A DNA stretch of 64,000 nucleotides from Vibrio thalassae (GTDB lineage: Bacteria > Pseudomonadota > Gammaproteobacteria > Enterobacterales > Vibrionaceae), in contig NZ_OANU01000009.1 of NCBI RefSeq assembly GCF_900089835.1, forward strand, positions 85,401-149,400, written 5' to 3'. Under the pieces are notes generated by a model that worked only from the letters and a program-made list of their open reading frames with translations, ran no database searches and was not told where the DNA came from. The position numbers and the translations under genes are program-made. The stretch's first letter is position 1; every line of letters begins with the position of its first letter. Shown one piece after another: positions 39,191 through 49,171 of this stretch.

Positions 39191-39542
39191 TTCTACACAC
39201 CCAAACAGCACTAGGCGCCTGCCTTTGTTGCGATTCTGTCATACTTAAATTAACAGACTTATCCACATTTTTATTTTGTGGATAACTTGGTTGATAAATT
39301 GTATTTGAATGATATCTAAATTGGGCTCTTGAAAGATCTTTACATCGTTACCTTGACTGTTTAATACCAGATTTTTCATATAACTTATTGAATTTAAATA
39401 AAATAAGAGATTTTTAAATATCTTTGCCTTGACAGTTAAATGATCAGCAAGTGACGTTTTTTTGATCCTAGTCATATATTGAAACTGTGTTTAACCTGAT
39501 TTCTCAACGACTAACCGTCAATGAAAATGTAGTTTTTCCACA
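39191..39542. promoter_or_regulatory. Cluster of DnaA boxes between tRNA-Gly array and queG (datA-like candidate)
   Basis: The 593-bp AT-rich gap 39010-39602 has no gene. It contains two perfect DnaA boxes in inverted orientation 9 bp apart (TTATCCACA at 39259-39267; TGTGGATAA at 39277-39285). Three single-mismatch boxes also occur: TTCTACACA at 39191-39199, TGTGTTTAA (minus) at 39486-39494 and TTTTCCACA at 39534-39542. An IHF-like site, TAACTTATTGAAT (39381-39393), lies between them. In E. coli the datA locus, which binds DnaA and IHF and promotes DnaA-ATP hydrolysis, lies near the glyVXY tRNAs and queG. The identity of function is inferred from position and content. Confidence 0.62.
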
Positions 39543-39602
39543 AATCTAGATTTGAGATATTAGTCAAGAAAATAGATTTGATTTTTCTACACCCGTTGAT
39601 GG

Positions 39603-40733
39603 CTATGCGTCTCGGGGTAATCCTTTTTTTACAATACGGATGAGTCGCTGGTTTTTGGTATGGATGCTGGTATCCAGCTTCATGGGGACCTGTCCCATTT
39701 GTCTCTGTAACGCCCACTCTATATGAGAGTCCAGAAGCTCTGATTTGCCTTGAATCTGTTGCAGTTTTTCAATGTAGTTTTGAGAAAAAGGCGCATTTCC
39801 CATAGCGATAATGATATTTCGCTGCCATTGTTCATGGCCAATTCTGCGGATAGCAGAGCCTTCCATATTTTTAAGAAATGTTGACTCATCCCAAGACAGC
39901 AACACGGCGAGGTTGGTATCAGCAAAACTAGCGCGTCGTTGAAAGTCTTGCTGTCGGCTTATCTCGGCATGGCGATTCCAGGGACAAACCAACTGGCAAT
40001 CATCACAGCCATAAATTCGATTTCCCATGGCCTCACGAAACTCTGGAGGGATAACACCTTTGTATTCGATGGTAAGGTAGGAAATACATCGACGAGCATC
40101 GATAACACCATTTTCCAAAATAGCACCAGTCGGGCAAGAAGTGATGCATGCTCGACACTTGCCACACTCGTTATCGACTGGCGAATCGGTAGGAAGAGGC
40201 AAGTCGATAAATAACTCACCTAAAAAGAACCAAGAGCCGGCTTCTTTATCCAATAGTAAGGAGTGTTTACCTATCCAACCCAGTCCAGCTTTTTCAGCGA
40301 TGGGACGCTCCAAAACAGGTGCTGAGTCAACAAATGGTCTGTAACCAAGTTCAGAGACTTCCTGTTCTATTTTCTGACCAAGTTTCTTGAGTAAATTACG
40401 AATCAGCTTGTGATAGTCACGCCCTAACGCGTATCGACTGATATAGCCGGAATGCTTATCTTCTAAGTTAGCGGCAAAGTGAGCATCTTCTGGGAGATAA
40501 TCCATTCTAACGCTGATGATTCGACAGGTATTTGGGTGGAGTTTATCTGGATGAATTCTTAAATCTTGATGGGTTGCCATCCAAGCCATATCACCATGAT
40601 ATCCAGCAGCTAACCAATTTTTGAGAATGGCAGCTTGATCCTGTAAATCAATATCGCTGATACCGACTTTTTGAAAACCGAGCTCTTGTCCCCATTGTTT
40701 AATATCACTGGCAAGCTTGTTTAAGTCCATCAT
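39603..40733 (-). CDS. queG: Epoxyqueuosine reductase QueG
   Basis: Cobalamin-dependent last step of queuosine synthesis in tRNA. The 376-residue protein has the N-terminal cobalamin-binding domain (KVGISDIDL to the ALGRDYHKLIR segment), FVDSAPVLERPIAEKAGLGWIGKH, and two [4Fe-4S] motifs (CGKCRACITSCPTGAI and CDDCQLVCPWN). It ends with KKGLPRDA, as E. coli QueG does. The start is one of two consecutive ATG codons. It is divergent from tsaE; nnr, which is between them in E. coli, is absent here. Confidence 0.96.
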   Translation of the reverse strand: MMDLNKLASDIKQWGQELGFQKVGISDIDLQDQAAILKNWLAAGYHGDMAWMATHQDLRIHPDKLHPNTCRIISVRMDYLPEDAHFAANLEDKHSGYISRYALGRDYHKLIRNLLKKLGQKIEQEVSELGYRPFVDSAPVLERPIAEKAGLGWIGKHSLLLDKEAGSWFFLGELFIDLPLPTDSPVDNECGKCRACITSCPTGAILENGVIDARRCISYLTIEYKGVIPPEFREAMGNRIYGCDDCQLVCPWNRHAEISRQQDFQRRASFADTNLAVLLSWDESTFLKNMEGSAIRRIGHEQWQRNIIIAMGNAPFSQNYIEKLQQIQGKSELLDSHIEWALQRQMGQVPMKLDTSIHTKNQRLIRIVKKGLPRDA

Positions 40734-40977
40734 GATTACTCAAATAGAAAAGGACGCGTATTCTATACTCAAAATCAGTACTAACCCAAGTATGAATCCC
40801 AAAAAGTCCTTAATCTACTTTAGAACAAACTTTCATCGACTATTTTGTGCATGCGTAGTAGGGATAACGCTAAAATAATGGTAAATTTTCTGATTACTTA
40901 CATAAGATCACTTGTCTGCGAAAAGCGACACAGTTTACTATTTCGACTCTCAAAGGCACCACTCAGAGAAAAACGTG

Positions 40978-41442
40978 ATGAGCACTAAAAAATTTACCTT
41001 AGCTAATGAATCCGCAACGATTTTAATTGGAACTAAATTAGCCAACCTCTGTTCAAAACAGACAACGATTTATTTGCATGGTGATCTTGGAGCAGGAAAA
41101 ACCACATTTAGTCGCGGCTTTATTCAAAGCCTTGGGCACCAAGGAAACGTAAAAAGCCCGACTTACACCTTGGTGGAACCTTATCAGCTCGATGGTTGGA
41201 ACGTATATCACTTCGACCTATACCGTTTGGCGGATCCAGAGGAATTGGAGTTCATGGGAATTCGTGATTACTTTTCTGATGATGCTATTTGTTTAGTAGA
41301 GTGGCCTGAAAAAGGTATTGGCGTTTTACCTGCAGCGGATATTGATATCGAGATGAAGTACGTAGGTGAGGCACGAGAAATTGCTTTTACCGCTAATAGC
41401 GATTACGGAAGAGAATTAGTAAATCAGCTGGAGTTAAATTGA
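40978..41442 (+). CDS. tsaE: tRNA t6A-modification ATPase TsaE
   Basis: ATPase partner of TsaBD in forming N6-threonylcarbamoyladenosine at position 37. From the ATG at 40978 it has 154 residues with Walker [11 protein letters not shown], then [33 protein letters not shown] and LVEWPEKG. The frame stays open 22 codons further, from a TTG, but that part is not family-like. The stop overlaps the amiB start (TTGA). Confidence 0.96.
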   Translation: MSTKKFTLANESATILIGTKLANLCSKQTTIYLHGDLGAGKTTFSRGFIQSLGHQGNVKSPTYTLVEPYQLDGWNVYHFDLYRLADPEELEFMGIRDYFSDDAICLVEWPEKGIGVLPAADIDIEMKYVGEAREIAFTANSDYGRELVNQLELN

Positions 41443-43154
41443 TCAGTCGTTTTCTTAGTAGCATGGCACTAGCCATGCTGCCTATCTTATTGATGTTCCC
41501 CACTTTTGCCTTAGCGAATGCGTTAGAGGGTCTTCGTGTTTGGCCGTCACCGGACGAAACGCGCGTTGTCATAGACCTTAAGTCTGAGGCTGACTACAGT
41601 TATTTCTCATTATCGGGCCCAAGCCGAATTGTCGTGGATCTTAAGAACACCACTTTAAAAACCAAGTTGCCAATGAACGTAACGGATAGTCCAGTGCTGA
41701 GCAAAATTCGTAAAAGCTCGCCACCGAGTAAGGGCACTTATCGTCTGGTTTTTGAGCTAAAGAAGTCATCGACACCTCAAATATTTAAACTAAGCCCAAC
41801 ACCTGGTGGGCAATATGGTCATCGCTTAGTTATCGATTTACCTCACGGTAAAACCAGTAGTCAACCTAAAGCAACGGCATCAAGCAGTAAAACAGCAGTA
41901 AGTCGTGATGCATCTGAGTTAAGAGGTACCGCTGATATTATCGTCGCTATCGATGCGGGTCACGGTGGTGAAGATCCAGGTTCAATTGGTCCAACGAAAA
42001 AGTACGAAAAGCACGTAACGTTAAGCGTATCGAAAAAACTGGCTGCGCAAATCGATGCCATCCCGGGTATGAAAGCCGTATTAACTCGCCGTGGTGATTA
42101 CTTTGTTAACCTCAACAAACGCTCAGAAATTGCCCGTAAAAATAAAGCGCACCTATTGGTTTCAATTCATGCCGATGCCTTTAGAACACCACAGCCGCGT
42201 GGAGCGTCGGTGTTTGTCTTGAATACAAGACGAGCGAATACTGAAATAGCGCGTTGGGTTGAAAATCATGAACAGCAATCTGAATTATTGGGCGGCGCTG
42301 GAGAGGTGTTGTCGAAGAACACCAACGACCGCAATGTCAGTCAAACGCTCTTGGATTTGCAATTTAGTCACTCGCAAAAAGAAGGCTATAAAGTTGCGAC
42401 TAAAATCCTAAAAGAGATGGGGAAAGTTGCTCATTTGCATAAGAAAGAGCCGGTTAATGCGAGCTTAGCCGTGTTGAAATCACCAGATATTCCTTCTGTT
42501 CTGGTTGAAACGGGGTTTATTTCCAACCCAGCAGAAGAGCGGTTGCTGACTACTCGCAGTCACCAAGACAAATTGGCTCGAGCCTTAGCAAAAGCCATTG
42601 TTCAGTATTTTGAGGCAAACCCACCAGAAGGGACTTTATTTGCCAATCGCGGACAGCAGAAAAAACACACGGTGAAGCGCGGTGAATCGCTATCTGTGAT
42701 TGCTCAAAACTATGGGACATCGGTGTCTGCCATTAAGAGTGCCAATAGCCTGAAGAGCACCTCGCTAGCGGTGGGACAAACGTTGGTGATACCCGGTAGT
42801 AGTGCACCTGTGAAAGTGAGCACTAAGGTCAATACGGTAGAAACCAAAACCATTATTCACACGGTAGCGAAAGGTGATTATTTAGGTAAGGTGGCCAATA
42901 AATACAAGGTCTATGTCGGCGACATTAAACGTGAAAATAACCTCAAATCTGATGTGTTGAAGCTAGGTCAGAAACTCAAAATCACTGTCAGTTTGAAAGA
43001 CTTACCTCTTCGTAAACATAAAGTGCAGCGAGGGGAGTTTTTAGGCAAGATTGCTTCTAAGTATGGCGTTACCGTTCAAAGCATACGAGAGGCAAATAAG
43101 TTACGGTCGGACTCACTGGCGGTAGGCCAAGTCTTGTTGATACCTAATAAATAG
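41439..43154 (+). CDS. amiB: N-acetylmuramoyl-L-alanine amidase AmiB with three LysM repeats
   Basis: Septal peptidoglycan amidase activated by EnvC. The 571-residue protein has a signal peptide, an AMIN domain (about 28-125) and the Amidase_3 zinc domain (about 165-390), with metal or catalytic residues in [17 protein letters not shown] and ETGFISNP. Three C-terminal LysM domains follow (about 404-450, 466-512 and 525-570). E. coli AmiB has none of these LysM domains and is shorter; three is a Vibrio-type design. The start is TTG at 41439, overlapping the tsaE stop and preceded by GGAG. Confidence 0.95.
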   Translation: MISRFLSSMALAMLPILLMFPTFALANALEGLRVWPSPDETRVVIDLKSEADYSYFSLSGPSRIVVDLKNTTLKTKLPMNVTDSPVLSKIRKSSPPSKGTYRLVFELKKSSTPQIFKLSPTPGGQYGHRLVIDLPHGKTSSQPKATASSSKTAVSRDASELRGTADIIVAIDAGHGGEDPGSIGPTKKYEKHVTLSVSKKLAAQIDAIPGMKAVLTRRGDYFVNLNKRSEIARKNKAHLLVSIHADAFRTPQPRGASVFVLNTRRANTEIARWVENHEQQSELLGGAGEVLSKNTNDRNVSQTLLDLQFSHSQKEGYKVATKILKEMGKVAHLHKKEPVNASLAVLKSPDIPSVLVETGFISNPAEERLLTTRSHQDKLARALAKAIVQYFEANPPEGTLFANRGQQKKHTVKRGESLSVIAQNYGTSVSAIKSANSLKSTSLAVGQTLVIPGSSAPVKVSTKVNTVETKTIIHTVAKGDYLGKVANKYKVYVGDIKRENNLKSDVLKLGQKLKITVSLKDLPLRKHKVQRGEFLGKIASKYGVTVQSIREANKLRSDSLAVGQVLLIPNK

Positions 43155-43188
43155 ACCAAATAGCGCTAGCTCATTTTGGAGGAGATAA

Positions 43189-45189
43189 GTGACGATTAAG
43201 ATACTCCCAGCTCGATTGGCGAACCAAATAGCTGCGGGTGAAGTGGTGGAGCGACCAGCATCCGTAGTTAAAGAGCTGGTTGAAAACAGTCTTGATTCCG
43301 GTGCTACTCGTATTGATATCGATATTGAGAAAGGTGGCGCCAAACTTATTCGCGTGCGTGATAACGGCAAGGGTATTGTTAAAGACGAGCTGCAATTGGC
43401 GCTAAGCCGTCATGCAACTTCAAAGATCCATACCTTAGATGATCTTGAGGCCATTATGAGCTTAGGATTTCGAGGAGAGGCTCTCGCAAGTATTAGCTCT
43501 GTGGCTCGGTTGACGCTAACCTCCCGTCCTGCGACGCAAGAACAAGCTTGGAGTGCGTATGCGGAAGGACGTGACATGGCGGTTAAGTTAAAACCTGCCG
43601 CGCACCCCATTGGTACGACCCTTGAAGTGCTTGACCTGTTTTTCAATACACCAGCAAGGCGTAAGTTTCTGCGCACTGAGAAAACAGAATTCATCCACAT
43701 TGACGAGTTGTTAAAGCGTATCGCTTTGAGCCGCTTTGACGTGTCGATCAACCTAAAACATAACGGTAAGTTAGTAAGGCAGTACCGCGCAGCAAAGACA
43801 GAAGCTCAAACAGAGAAGCGAATAGCTGCTGTATGTGGGGGGCCCTTTGTGCGCAATATGTTGAAGATAGAATTGCAGCATAATGATTTGAAATTACACG
43901 GCTGGATCACCACGCCTGAGGGTGCTAGAGCTCAAAGTGATCTGCAATATTGTTATGTGAATGGCCGTATGATGAAAGATAAACTCATCAATCACGCGAT
44001 TCGTCAAAGTTACGAAAACAGTCTAGCCCCAGAACAGTTTGCCGCATATATCCTGTTCATTGATATCGACCCTCATCAAGTAGATGTGAATGTGCATCCA
44101 GCAAAACATGAGGTTCGCTTTCATCAAGCTCGCCTCGTTCACGATTTTATTTACCAAGCGCTCAGTGACGCGTTGATTCAGGCTAAATCTATCGATGTTC
44201 AGCCTGCGTCTCCGGCAGCTTTTAGCTCATCAGTTAATCTAGGCCATGAAGAGAAAATTACCGAGCAAATTGCACCCGAACAGACGGTTAAACCAGAGGT
44301 TAACGAGAGTGAGCTTAAAGCGATAGAGAATATTCCGGCTTACCCTGGAAGAGCCGACTATCAAAGACGTGATAGTCAGTCGGAGTATTCTGCGCAAAAC
44401 GCTTCGTTTGGTCATGAGGTTGCAGAGCGCGCTCCTCGTAGCGACTGGGTAGCAGAGCACAGGACTAAGAGCTCCAGTGATAGAACCTCGAGTCGCGTCG
44501 CAGAGAAAGCGCCAACGGCGGAAGAAGTTCGAGTCTATCAGGCGTTAATGCAAACGCCTGATATTGAAACTGACGTTGCTCAACGAACTGAGCCAGCAAT
44601 GAAACAGCCTAACTATATTGAGGTAAAGATTGAACGAATTGGTAAGGCCATTGCCATTGTCGATCAATGCTATGTGCTGGTGAAAGCTGAACCAATTTGC
44701 GCGATGGTGTCCTTGCGCCGAGCTGAGTTTTACAAATTATTTGCTCAATTAAGTCCAAAGACAGGCGCGTTAACCATGCAACCACTATTGGTGCCATTGT
44801 CATTGAAGGTTGGCGAACAGCAATTAAAAGCGGTCGAGATGTATAAGCAGCTCATGTCAAACTTTGGTATCGACATTAAGGTACGCAACAAACAAACGGC
44901 CATGGTAATGGGTGTGCCTTCACCTTTACGACAGCAAAATTTGCAATTGTTAATTGATGAAATGCTGTCATACTTGGCGACCCTTGAGCAGCCAGATGAC
45001 ACGACCAGTCAGTTAAGCCTTTGGTTAACGAAAAAAGTGCTGCAAGTGAAAAGTAGCTACACTTTATCTGAATCTGTTCAGTTGCTGGGCAACTTAGAAC
45101 AGCTCTACGACGGTCAGCTACCGTTAAGCGATCCAAAATTTGTTCGACCTGTCGATTTTACGGCCACAATTGCAGCATTTTCATCATGA
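43189..45189 (+). CDS. mutL: DNA mismatch repair protein MutL
   Basis: Links MutS to MutH in mismatch repair. The 666-residue protein has the GHKL ATPase motifs [18 protein letters not shown] and [12 protein letters not shown], a long Ser/Glu/Ala-rich linker (about 340-470) and a C-terminal dimerisation domain from about 475. No DQHAxxER endonuclease motif is seen, as expected in a MutH-containing species. The start is GTG behind GGAGGAG. miaA starts within its last codons (ATGA overlap). Confidence 0.97.
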   Translation: MTIKILPARLANQIAAGEVVERPASVVKELVENSLDSGATRIDIDIEKGGAKLIRVRDNGKGIVKDELQLALSRHATSKIHTLDDLEAIMSLGFRGEALASISSVARLTLTSRPATQEQAWSAYAEGRDMAVKLKPAAHPIGTTLEVLDLFFNTPARRKFLRTEKTEFIHIDELLKRIALSRFDVSINLKHNGKLVRQYRAAKTEAQTEKRIAAVCGGPFVRNMLKIELQHNDLKLHGWITTPEGARAQSDLQYCYVNGRMMKDKLINHAIRQSYENSLAPEQFAAYILFIDIDPHQVDVNVHPAKHEVRFHQARLVHDFIYQALSDALIQAKSIDVQPASPAAFSSSVNLGHEEKITEQIAPEQTVKPEVNESELKAIENIPAYPGRADYQRRDSQSEYSAQNASFGHEVAERAPRSDWVAEHRTKSSSDRTSSRVAEKAPTAEEVRVYQALMQTPDIETDVAQRTEPAMKQPNYIEVKIERIGKAIAIVDQCYVLVKAEPICAMVSLRRAEFYKLFAQLSPKTGALTMQPLLVPLSLKVGEQQLKAVEMYKQLMSNFGIDIKVRNKQTAMVMGVPSPLRQQNLQLLIDEMLSYLATLEQPDDTTSQLSLWLTKKVLQVKSSYTLSESVQLLGNLEQLYDGQLPLSDPKFVRPVDFTATIAAFSS

Positions 45190-46133
45190 ATCAAAAATTA
45201 CCACTCGTTTTGTTTTTAATGGGTCCTACCGCATCTGGTAAGACAGACTTAGCTATTCGTCTTCGTCAGCAATATCCTGTGGAGATCATCAGTGTTGATT
45301 CTGCCCTCATTTACAAAGGTATGGATATTGGCACCGCTAAGCCGGAGGCTGAGGAAATCGCGCTTGCGCCACATCGTTTGATAGATATTTTGGATCCGGC
45401 AGAAGCGTATTCCGCGGCAGATTTTAGACGCGATGCGTTAAACGAAATTGCCAAGATTCATGCAGAAGGCAAGATCCCTCTGCTGGTTGGCGGAACCATG
45501 TTGTACTTTAAAGCGCTATTACAAGGTTTGTCGCCGTTACCCGCTGCTGATCCTGATATCCGTAAACAGATTGAACAGGAAGCCGTCGAAAAAGGGTGGC
45601 AAGCACTTCATAATGAACTTCGAGCGATAGATCCTGTCTCAGCAGAGAGGATACATCCAAATGATCCGCAGCGATTATCTCGAGCGCTTGAAGTGTATCG
45701 AATTACTGGTAGGTCTTTGACAGAATTAACTGAAACCAAAGGGGAACCTTTACCATTTCGTGTCAAACAATTTGCGGTAGCGCCCAAAGATCGTGCTTTG
45801 TTACATAAACGAATTGAATTGCGCTTCGAGAAAATGATACAAGCAGGCTTTGAAGATGAAGTCAAAGCGTTATATGCTCGTGAAGATCTTCACCCTGATC
45901 TGCCGTCTATCCGTTGTGTCGGATATCGTCAGATGTGGGAATATTTGGATGGAGAGAGCACTTTAGATGACGCGATCTTTCGCGGGATATGTGCAACTCG
46001 CCAATTGGCTAAGCGACAAATCACCTGGTTAAGGAGTTGGGATGATTTGGTTTGGCTAGACAGCGAACATGTTGAGGATTCAATGAAAACTCTCACAGAT
46101 GCCATAGCATCTGATGGCATTAACTGTGTATAA
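45186..46133 (+). CDS. miaA: tRNA dimethylallyltransferase MiaA
   Basis: Adds the isopentenyl group to A37 of tRNAs reading U-starting codons. The 315-residue protein has the P-loop [38 protein letters not shown] and the late [14 protein letters not shown]. The start overlaps mutL by 4 bp. Hfq follows after 190 bp. Confidence 0.97.
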   Translation: MNQKLPLVLFLMGPTASGKTDLAIRLRQQYPVEIISVDSALIYKGMDIGTAKPEAEEIALAPHRLIDILDPAEAYSAADFRRDALNEIAKIHAEGKIPLLVGGTMLYFKALLQGLSPLPAADPDIRKQIEQEAVEKGWQALHNELRAIDPVSAERIHPNDPQRLSRALEVYRITGRSLTELTETKGEPLPFRVKQFAVAPKDRALLHKRIELRFEKMIQAGFEDEVKALYAREDLHPDLPSIRCVGYRQMWEYLDGESTLDDAIFRGICATRQLAKRQITWLRSWDDLVWLDSEHVEDSMKTLTDAIASDGINCV

Positions 46134-46323
46134 TGTGGTCGCTTTTGCGTATTTGTACCCAAAAAGGAACTGAGTTTTGTTTTCAAAGACAATAGTTGTT
46201 CTATGATTATAAAACTAAGGGGTATTTCATTGGTTTAGCTCAGATGCAAAGGCAGCACCTAACATTGCAGTGCACCAATAGCTAAATAATTAAAACTACA
46301 ATATTAATATAAGGAAAATAAAA

Positions 46324-46587
46324 ATGGCTAAGGGGCAATCTCTTCAAGACCCATTCTTAAACGCACTACGTCGCGAGCGTATTCCTGTATCCATCTATCT
46401 TGTAAACGGGATCAAGCTACAGGGTCAAATTGAGTCTTTCGATCAGTTTGTGATCCTTTTGAAAAATACCGTAAATCAAATGGTTTATAAGCATGCGATT
46501 TCTACGGTTGTTCCAGCTCGTGCAGTTAGTCATCATAGTGGTGAGCGTCCAGCTGGTGATCGTCAACAAGAGAAATCTGACGATTAA
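46324..46587 (+). CDS. hfq: RNA chaperone Hfq
   Basis: Hexameric Sm-like protein that pairs small RNAs with mRNAs; in Vibrio it is needed for the Qrr quorum-sensing RNAs. The 87 residues start [41 protein letters not shown] (Sm1) and include [11 protein letters not shown] (Sm2). The charged tail (from about residue 70) is shorter than in E. coli (102). The 190-bp upstream gap presumably holds its promoter(s). Confidence 0.98.
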   Translation: MAKGQSLQDPFLNALRRERIPVSIYLVNGIKLQGQIESFDQFVILLKNTVNQMVYKHAISTVVPARAVSHHSGERPAGDRQQEKSDD

Positions 46588-46631
46588 TACCGAATTTAAT
46601 AAAACAAGACCAATAAATAGGAGTTGATAGC

Positions 46632-47921
46632 TTGTTTGACCGTTATGAATCGGGGGAGCAAGCTGTACTTGTTCATATCAACTTCACGCAAGAAGGTGAG
46701 TGGGAAGATCTCAATGAATTTGAGATGCTGGTATCTTCTGCAGGCGTCAATGCGTTACAGGTTGTAACGGGAAGTCGGCAGTCTCCTCACCCGAAATACT
46801 ATGTCGGAGAAGGTAAAGCTCAAGAAATTGCGCAAACCGTGCAGTTGACGGGTGCTGACATCGTGATTTTTAATCATGCACTTTCTCCTGCCCAAGAGCG
46901 TAATTTGGAAAGTCTGTGTAAATGTCGAGTCTTGGATCGCACAGGTCTGATCCTCGACATTTTTGCTCAGCGTGCGCGTACCCATGAAGGTAAGTTGCAA
47001 GTCGAGCTTGCACAGCTCCGCCATATCTCGACTCGATTAATTCGAGGCTGGACGCACCTTGAAAGGCAAAAGGGTGGTATTGGTTTACGTGGTCCCGGCG
47101 AAACTCAGTTAGAGACCGACCGTCGACTTCTGCGTGATCGAATTAAAGCGATTTTGCGTCGCCTAGAAAAAGTCGCAAAGCAGCGTGAACAAGGCAGACG
47201 AGCCAGAAACAGAGCTGAAATCCCAACGATCTCCCTAGTGGGTTATACCAATGCGGGAAAATCAACACTGTTTAACCGTATTACTGAAGCAGGGGTGTAT
47301 GCTGCTGACCAGTTATTCGCAACACTCGACCCCACTTTAAGAAAAATACAACTAGCGGACGTCGGTCCGGCAATCCTTGCGGATACAGTAGGATTTATCC
47401 GTCACTTACCGCATGATTTAGTGGCTGCATTTAAGGCAACCCTGCAAGAAACGCAGGAAGCTGACATTTTGTTACATGTTGTCGATGCCAGTGATGACCG
47501 ATTTCGTGAGAATATTCAAGCTGTTCATGACGTGCTAGAAGAGATAGATGCACATGAAGTGCCTTCTCTTGTTGTGATGAATAAAATAGATAATCTAGAT
47601 GGCCAGCGTCCACGTGTAGAACGTAATGATGAAGGTATTCCGAGAGCCGTTTGGGTTTCTGCCATGGAAGGGCAAGGAATCGAACTGTTGTTCGAAGCGC
47701 TTACTGAGCGCTTAGCGAGCCAAATGGTTCAGTATCAATTGCGAATTCCGCCGCAGTTTCAAGGGCGTTTTCGTAGTACATTTTTCCAAATGAATTGTAT
47801 TCAAGGCGAAGAATACGATGAAGAAGGTAACTTGTTGATTGATATTCGGATGCAACAAGTAGATTGGTCTAGACTTGAAAAAAGAGAAGGGGCAGTTTTG
47901 AGTGACTTTATAGTTACTTAA
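46632..47921 (+). CDS. hflX: Ribosome-associated GTPase HflX
   Basis: GTPase that splits stalled or stressed ribosomes. The 429-residue protein has an N-terminal ATP-binding HflX domain, the linker GGIGLRGPGETQLETDRR and the GTPase domain with G1 GYTNAGKST, G3 DTVGFI and G4 NKID. The start is TTG at 46632 behind AGGAG, 44 bp after hfq; probably one operon from miaA/hfq onward. Confidence 0.96.
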   Translation: MFDRYESGEQAVLVHINFTQEGEWEDLNEFEMLVSSAGVNALQVVTGSRQSPHPKYYVGEGKAQEIAQTVQLTGADIVIFNHALSPAQERNLESLCKCRVLDRTGLILDIFAQRARTHEGKLQVELAQLRHISTRLIRGWTHLERQKGGIGLRGPGETQLETDRRLLRDRIKAILRRLEKVAKQREQGRRARNRAEIPTISLVGYTNAGKSTLFNRITEAGVYAADQLFATLDPTLRKIQLADVGPAILADTVGFIRHLPHDLVAAFKATLQETQEADILLHVVDASDDRFRENIQAVHDVLEEIDAHEVPSLVVMNKIDNLDGQRPRVERNDEGIPRAVWVSAMEGQGIELLFEALTERLASQMVQYQLRIPPQFQGRFRSTFFQMNCIQGEEYDEEGNLLIDIRMQQVDWSRLEKREGAVLSDFIVT

Positions 47922-47966
47922 AGGACTGCTACAGTATAACGTCATACTAAATGATGGAGCTTCCTA

Positions 47967-49169
47967 ATGGCGTGGAATGAGCCTGGTAATAACAATGGAA
48001 ACAACGGCCGCGATAAAGACCCATGGGGTAATAACAATCGTGGTGACCGGAACTCCGGTGGTCGTGATCAAGGGCCGCCTGATTTAGATGAAGTCTTTAA
48101 TAAGCTGAGTCAGAAAATCGGTGGTAAGTTTGGTAAACGTGGTGGTAATGGTGGCCCATCAATTGGCGGTGGTGGCAGTGCAATAGGCTTTGGTGTCATT
48201 GCATTGATCGCAATAGCTATTTGGTTCTTTTCTGGCTTCTATACCATTAGTGAGGGTGAGCGTGGTGTCGTTCTCCGTCTTGGTAAATTCGATCGAATCG
48301 TCGATCCAGGTCTGAACTGGCGTCCGCGTTTTATCGATGAATACCAAGCTGTTAACGTGCAAGCGATTCGCTCGCTACGCGCGTCAGGAACTATGCTGAC
48401 AAAAGATGAAAACGTAGTTTCGGTATCGATGGACGTGCAATACCGCGTTTCTGATCCTTACAAGTATCTTTATGTTGTCACGAACGCTGACGACAGTTTG
48501 AGCCAAGCTACTGACTCTGCATTGCGTGCGGTAATCGGTGACTCACTGATGGACAGTATCCTAACCAGTGGTCGTCAGCAGATCCGTCAAAGCACTCAAG
48601 CAACGCTGAACGATATTATTGATAATTACGATATGGGTTTGACCATCGTTGATGTCAACTTCCAATCAGCGCGTCCGCCAGAGCAAGTTAAAGATGCCTT
48701 TGATGATGCGATTGCAGCTCGAGAGGATGAAGAGCGTTTCATTCGAGAAGCTGAAGCATACAAAAACGAGATTATTCCGAAAGCGACAGGTCGTTCTGAG
48801 CGTTTGAAGAAAGAAGCTCAAGGTTACTCTGAACGTGTTACTAACGAAGCGCTTGGTCAAGTTGCTCAGTTTGAAAAACTACTTCCTGAGTACAAAGCTG
48901 CTCCAGAAGTTACTCGCAACCGTTTGTATCTAGATACGATGGAAGAGGTATATTCAAACACATCTAAGGTCCTAATTGATTCCGAGTCAAGCGGTAACCT
49001 ACTGTACTTGCCTATCGATAAGTTAGCAGGTCAGGACGGCGCATCTCAGTCTCGTAAGCCAAAGGAAACTTCGGCTTATGAAGAGATTCAGTTGGATCCG
49101 TCGACTAGCGATACTTCTTCAAGCAGCAATACGTCTCGTAACAACTCGACGCGTCAAGGGAGATACTAA
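47967..49169 (+). CDS. hflK: FtsH protease regulator HflK
   Basis: SPFH/prohibitin protein that with HflC cages the FtsH protease in the inner membrane. The 400-residue protein has a Gly/Asn-rich cytoplasmic N-tail (NNNGNNGRDKDPWGNNN), one membrane segment (about 74-92), a periplasmic SPFH domain and a long helical region. A Ser/Asn-rich C-tail closes it. It lies 2 bp from hflC. Confidence 0.96.
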   Translation: MAWNEPGNNNGNNGRDKDPWGNNNRGDRNSGGRDQGPPDLDEVFNKLSQKIGGKFGKRGGNGGPSIGGGGSAIGFGVIALIAIAIWFFSGFYTISEGERGVVLRLGKFDRIVDPGLNWRPRFIDEYQAVNVQAIRSLRASGTMLTKDENVVSVSMDVQYRVSDPYKYLYVVTNADDSLSQATDSALRAVIGDSLMDSILTSGRQQIRQSTQATLNDIIDNYDMGLTIVDVNFQSARPPEQVKDAFDDAIAAREDEERFIREAEAYKNEIIPKATGRSERLKKEAQGYSERVTNEALGQVAQFEKLLPEYKAAPEVTRNRLYLDTMEEVYSNTSKVLIDSESSGNLLYLPIDKLAGQDGASQSRKPKETSAYEEIQLDPSTSDTSSSSNTSRNNSTRQGRY

Positions 49170-49171
49170 TA

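Noticed and set aside
39259..39285. Second replication origin at the DnaA box cluster
   Set aside because: No neighbouring mnmG/rsmG/mioC or rctB genes and no row of 13-mer unwinding repeats; the tRNA/queG context fits a titration or hydrolysis site better.
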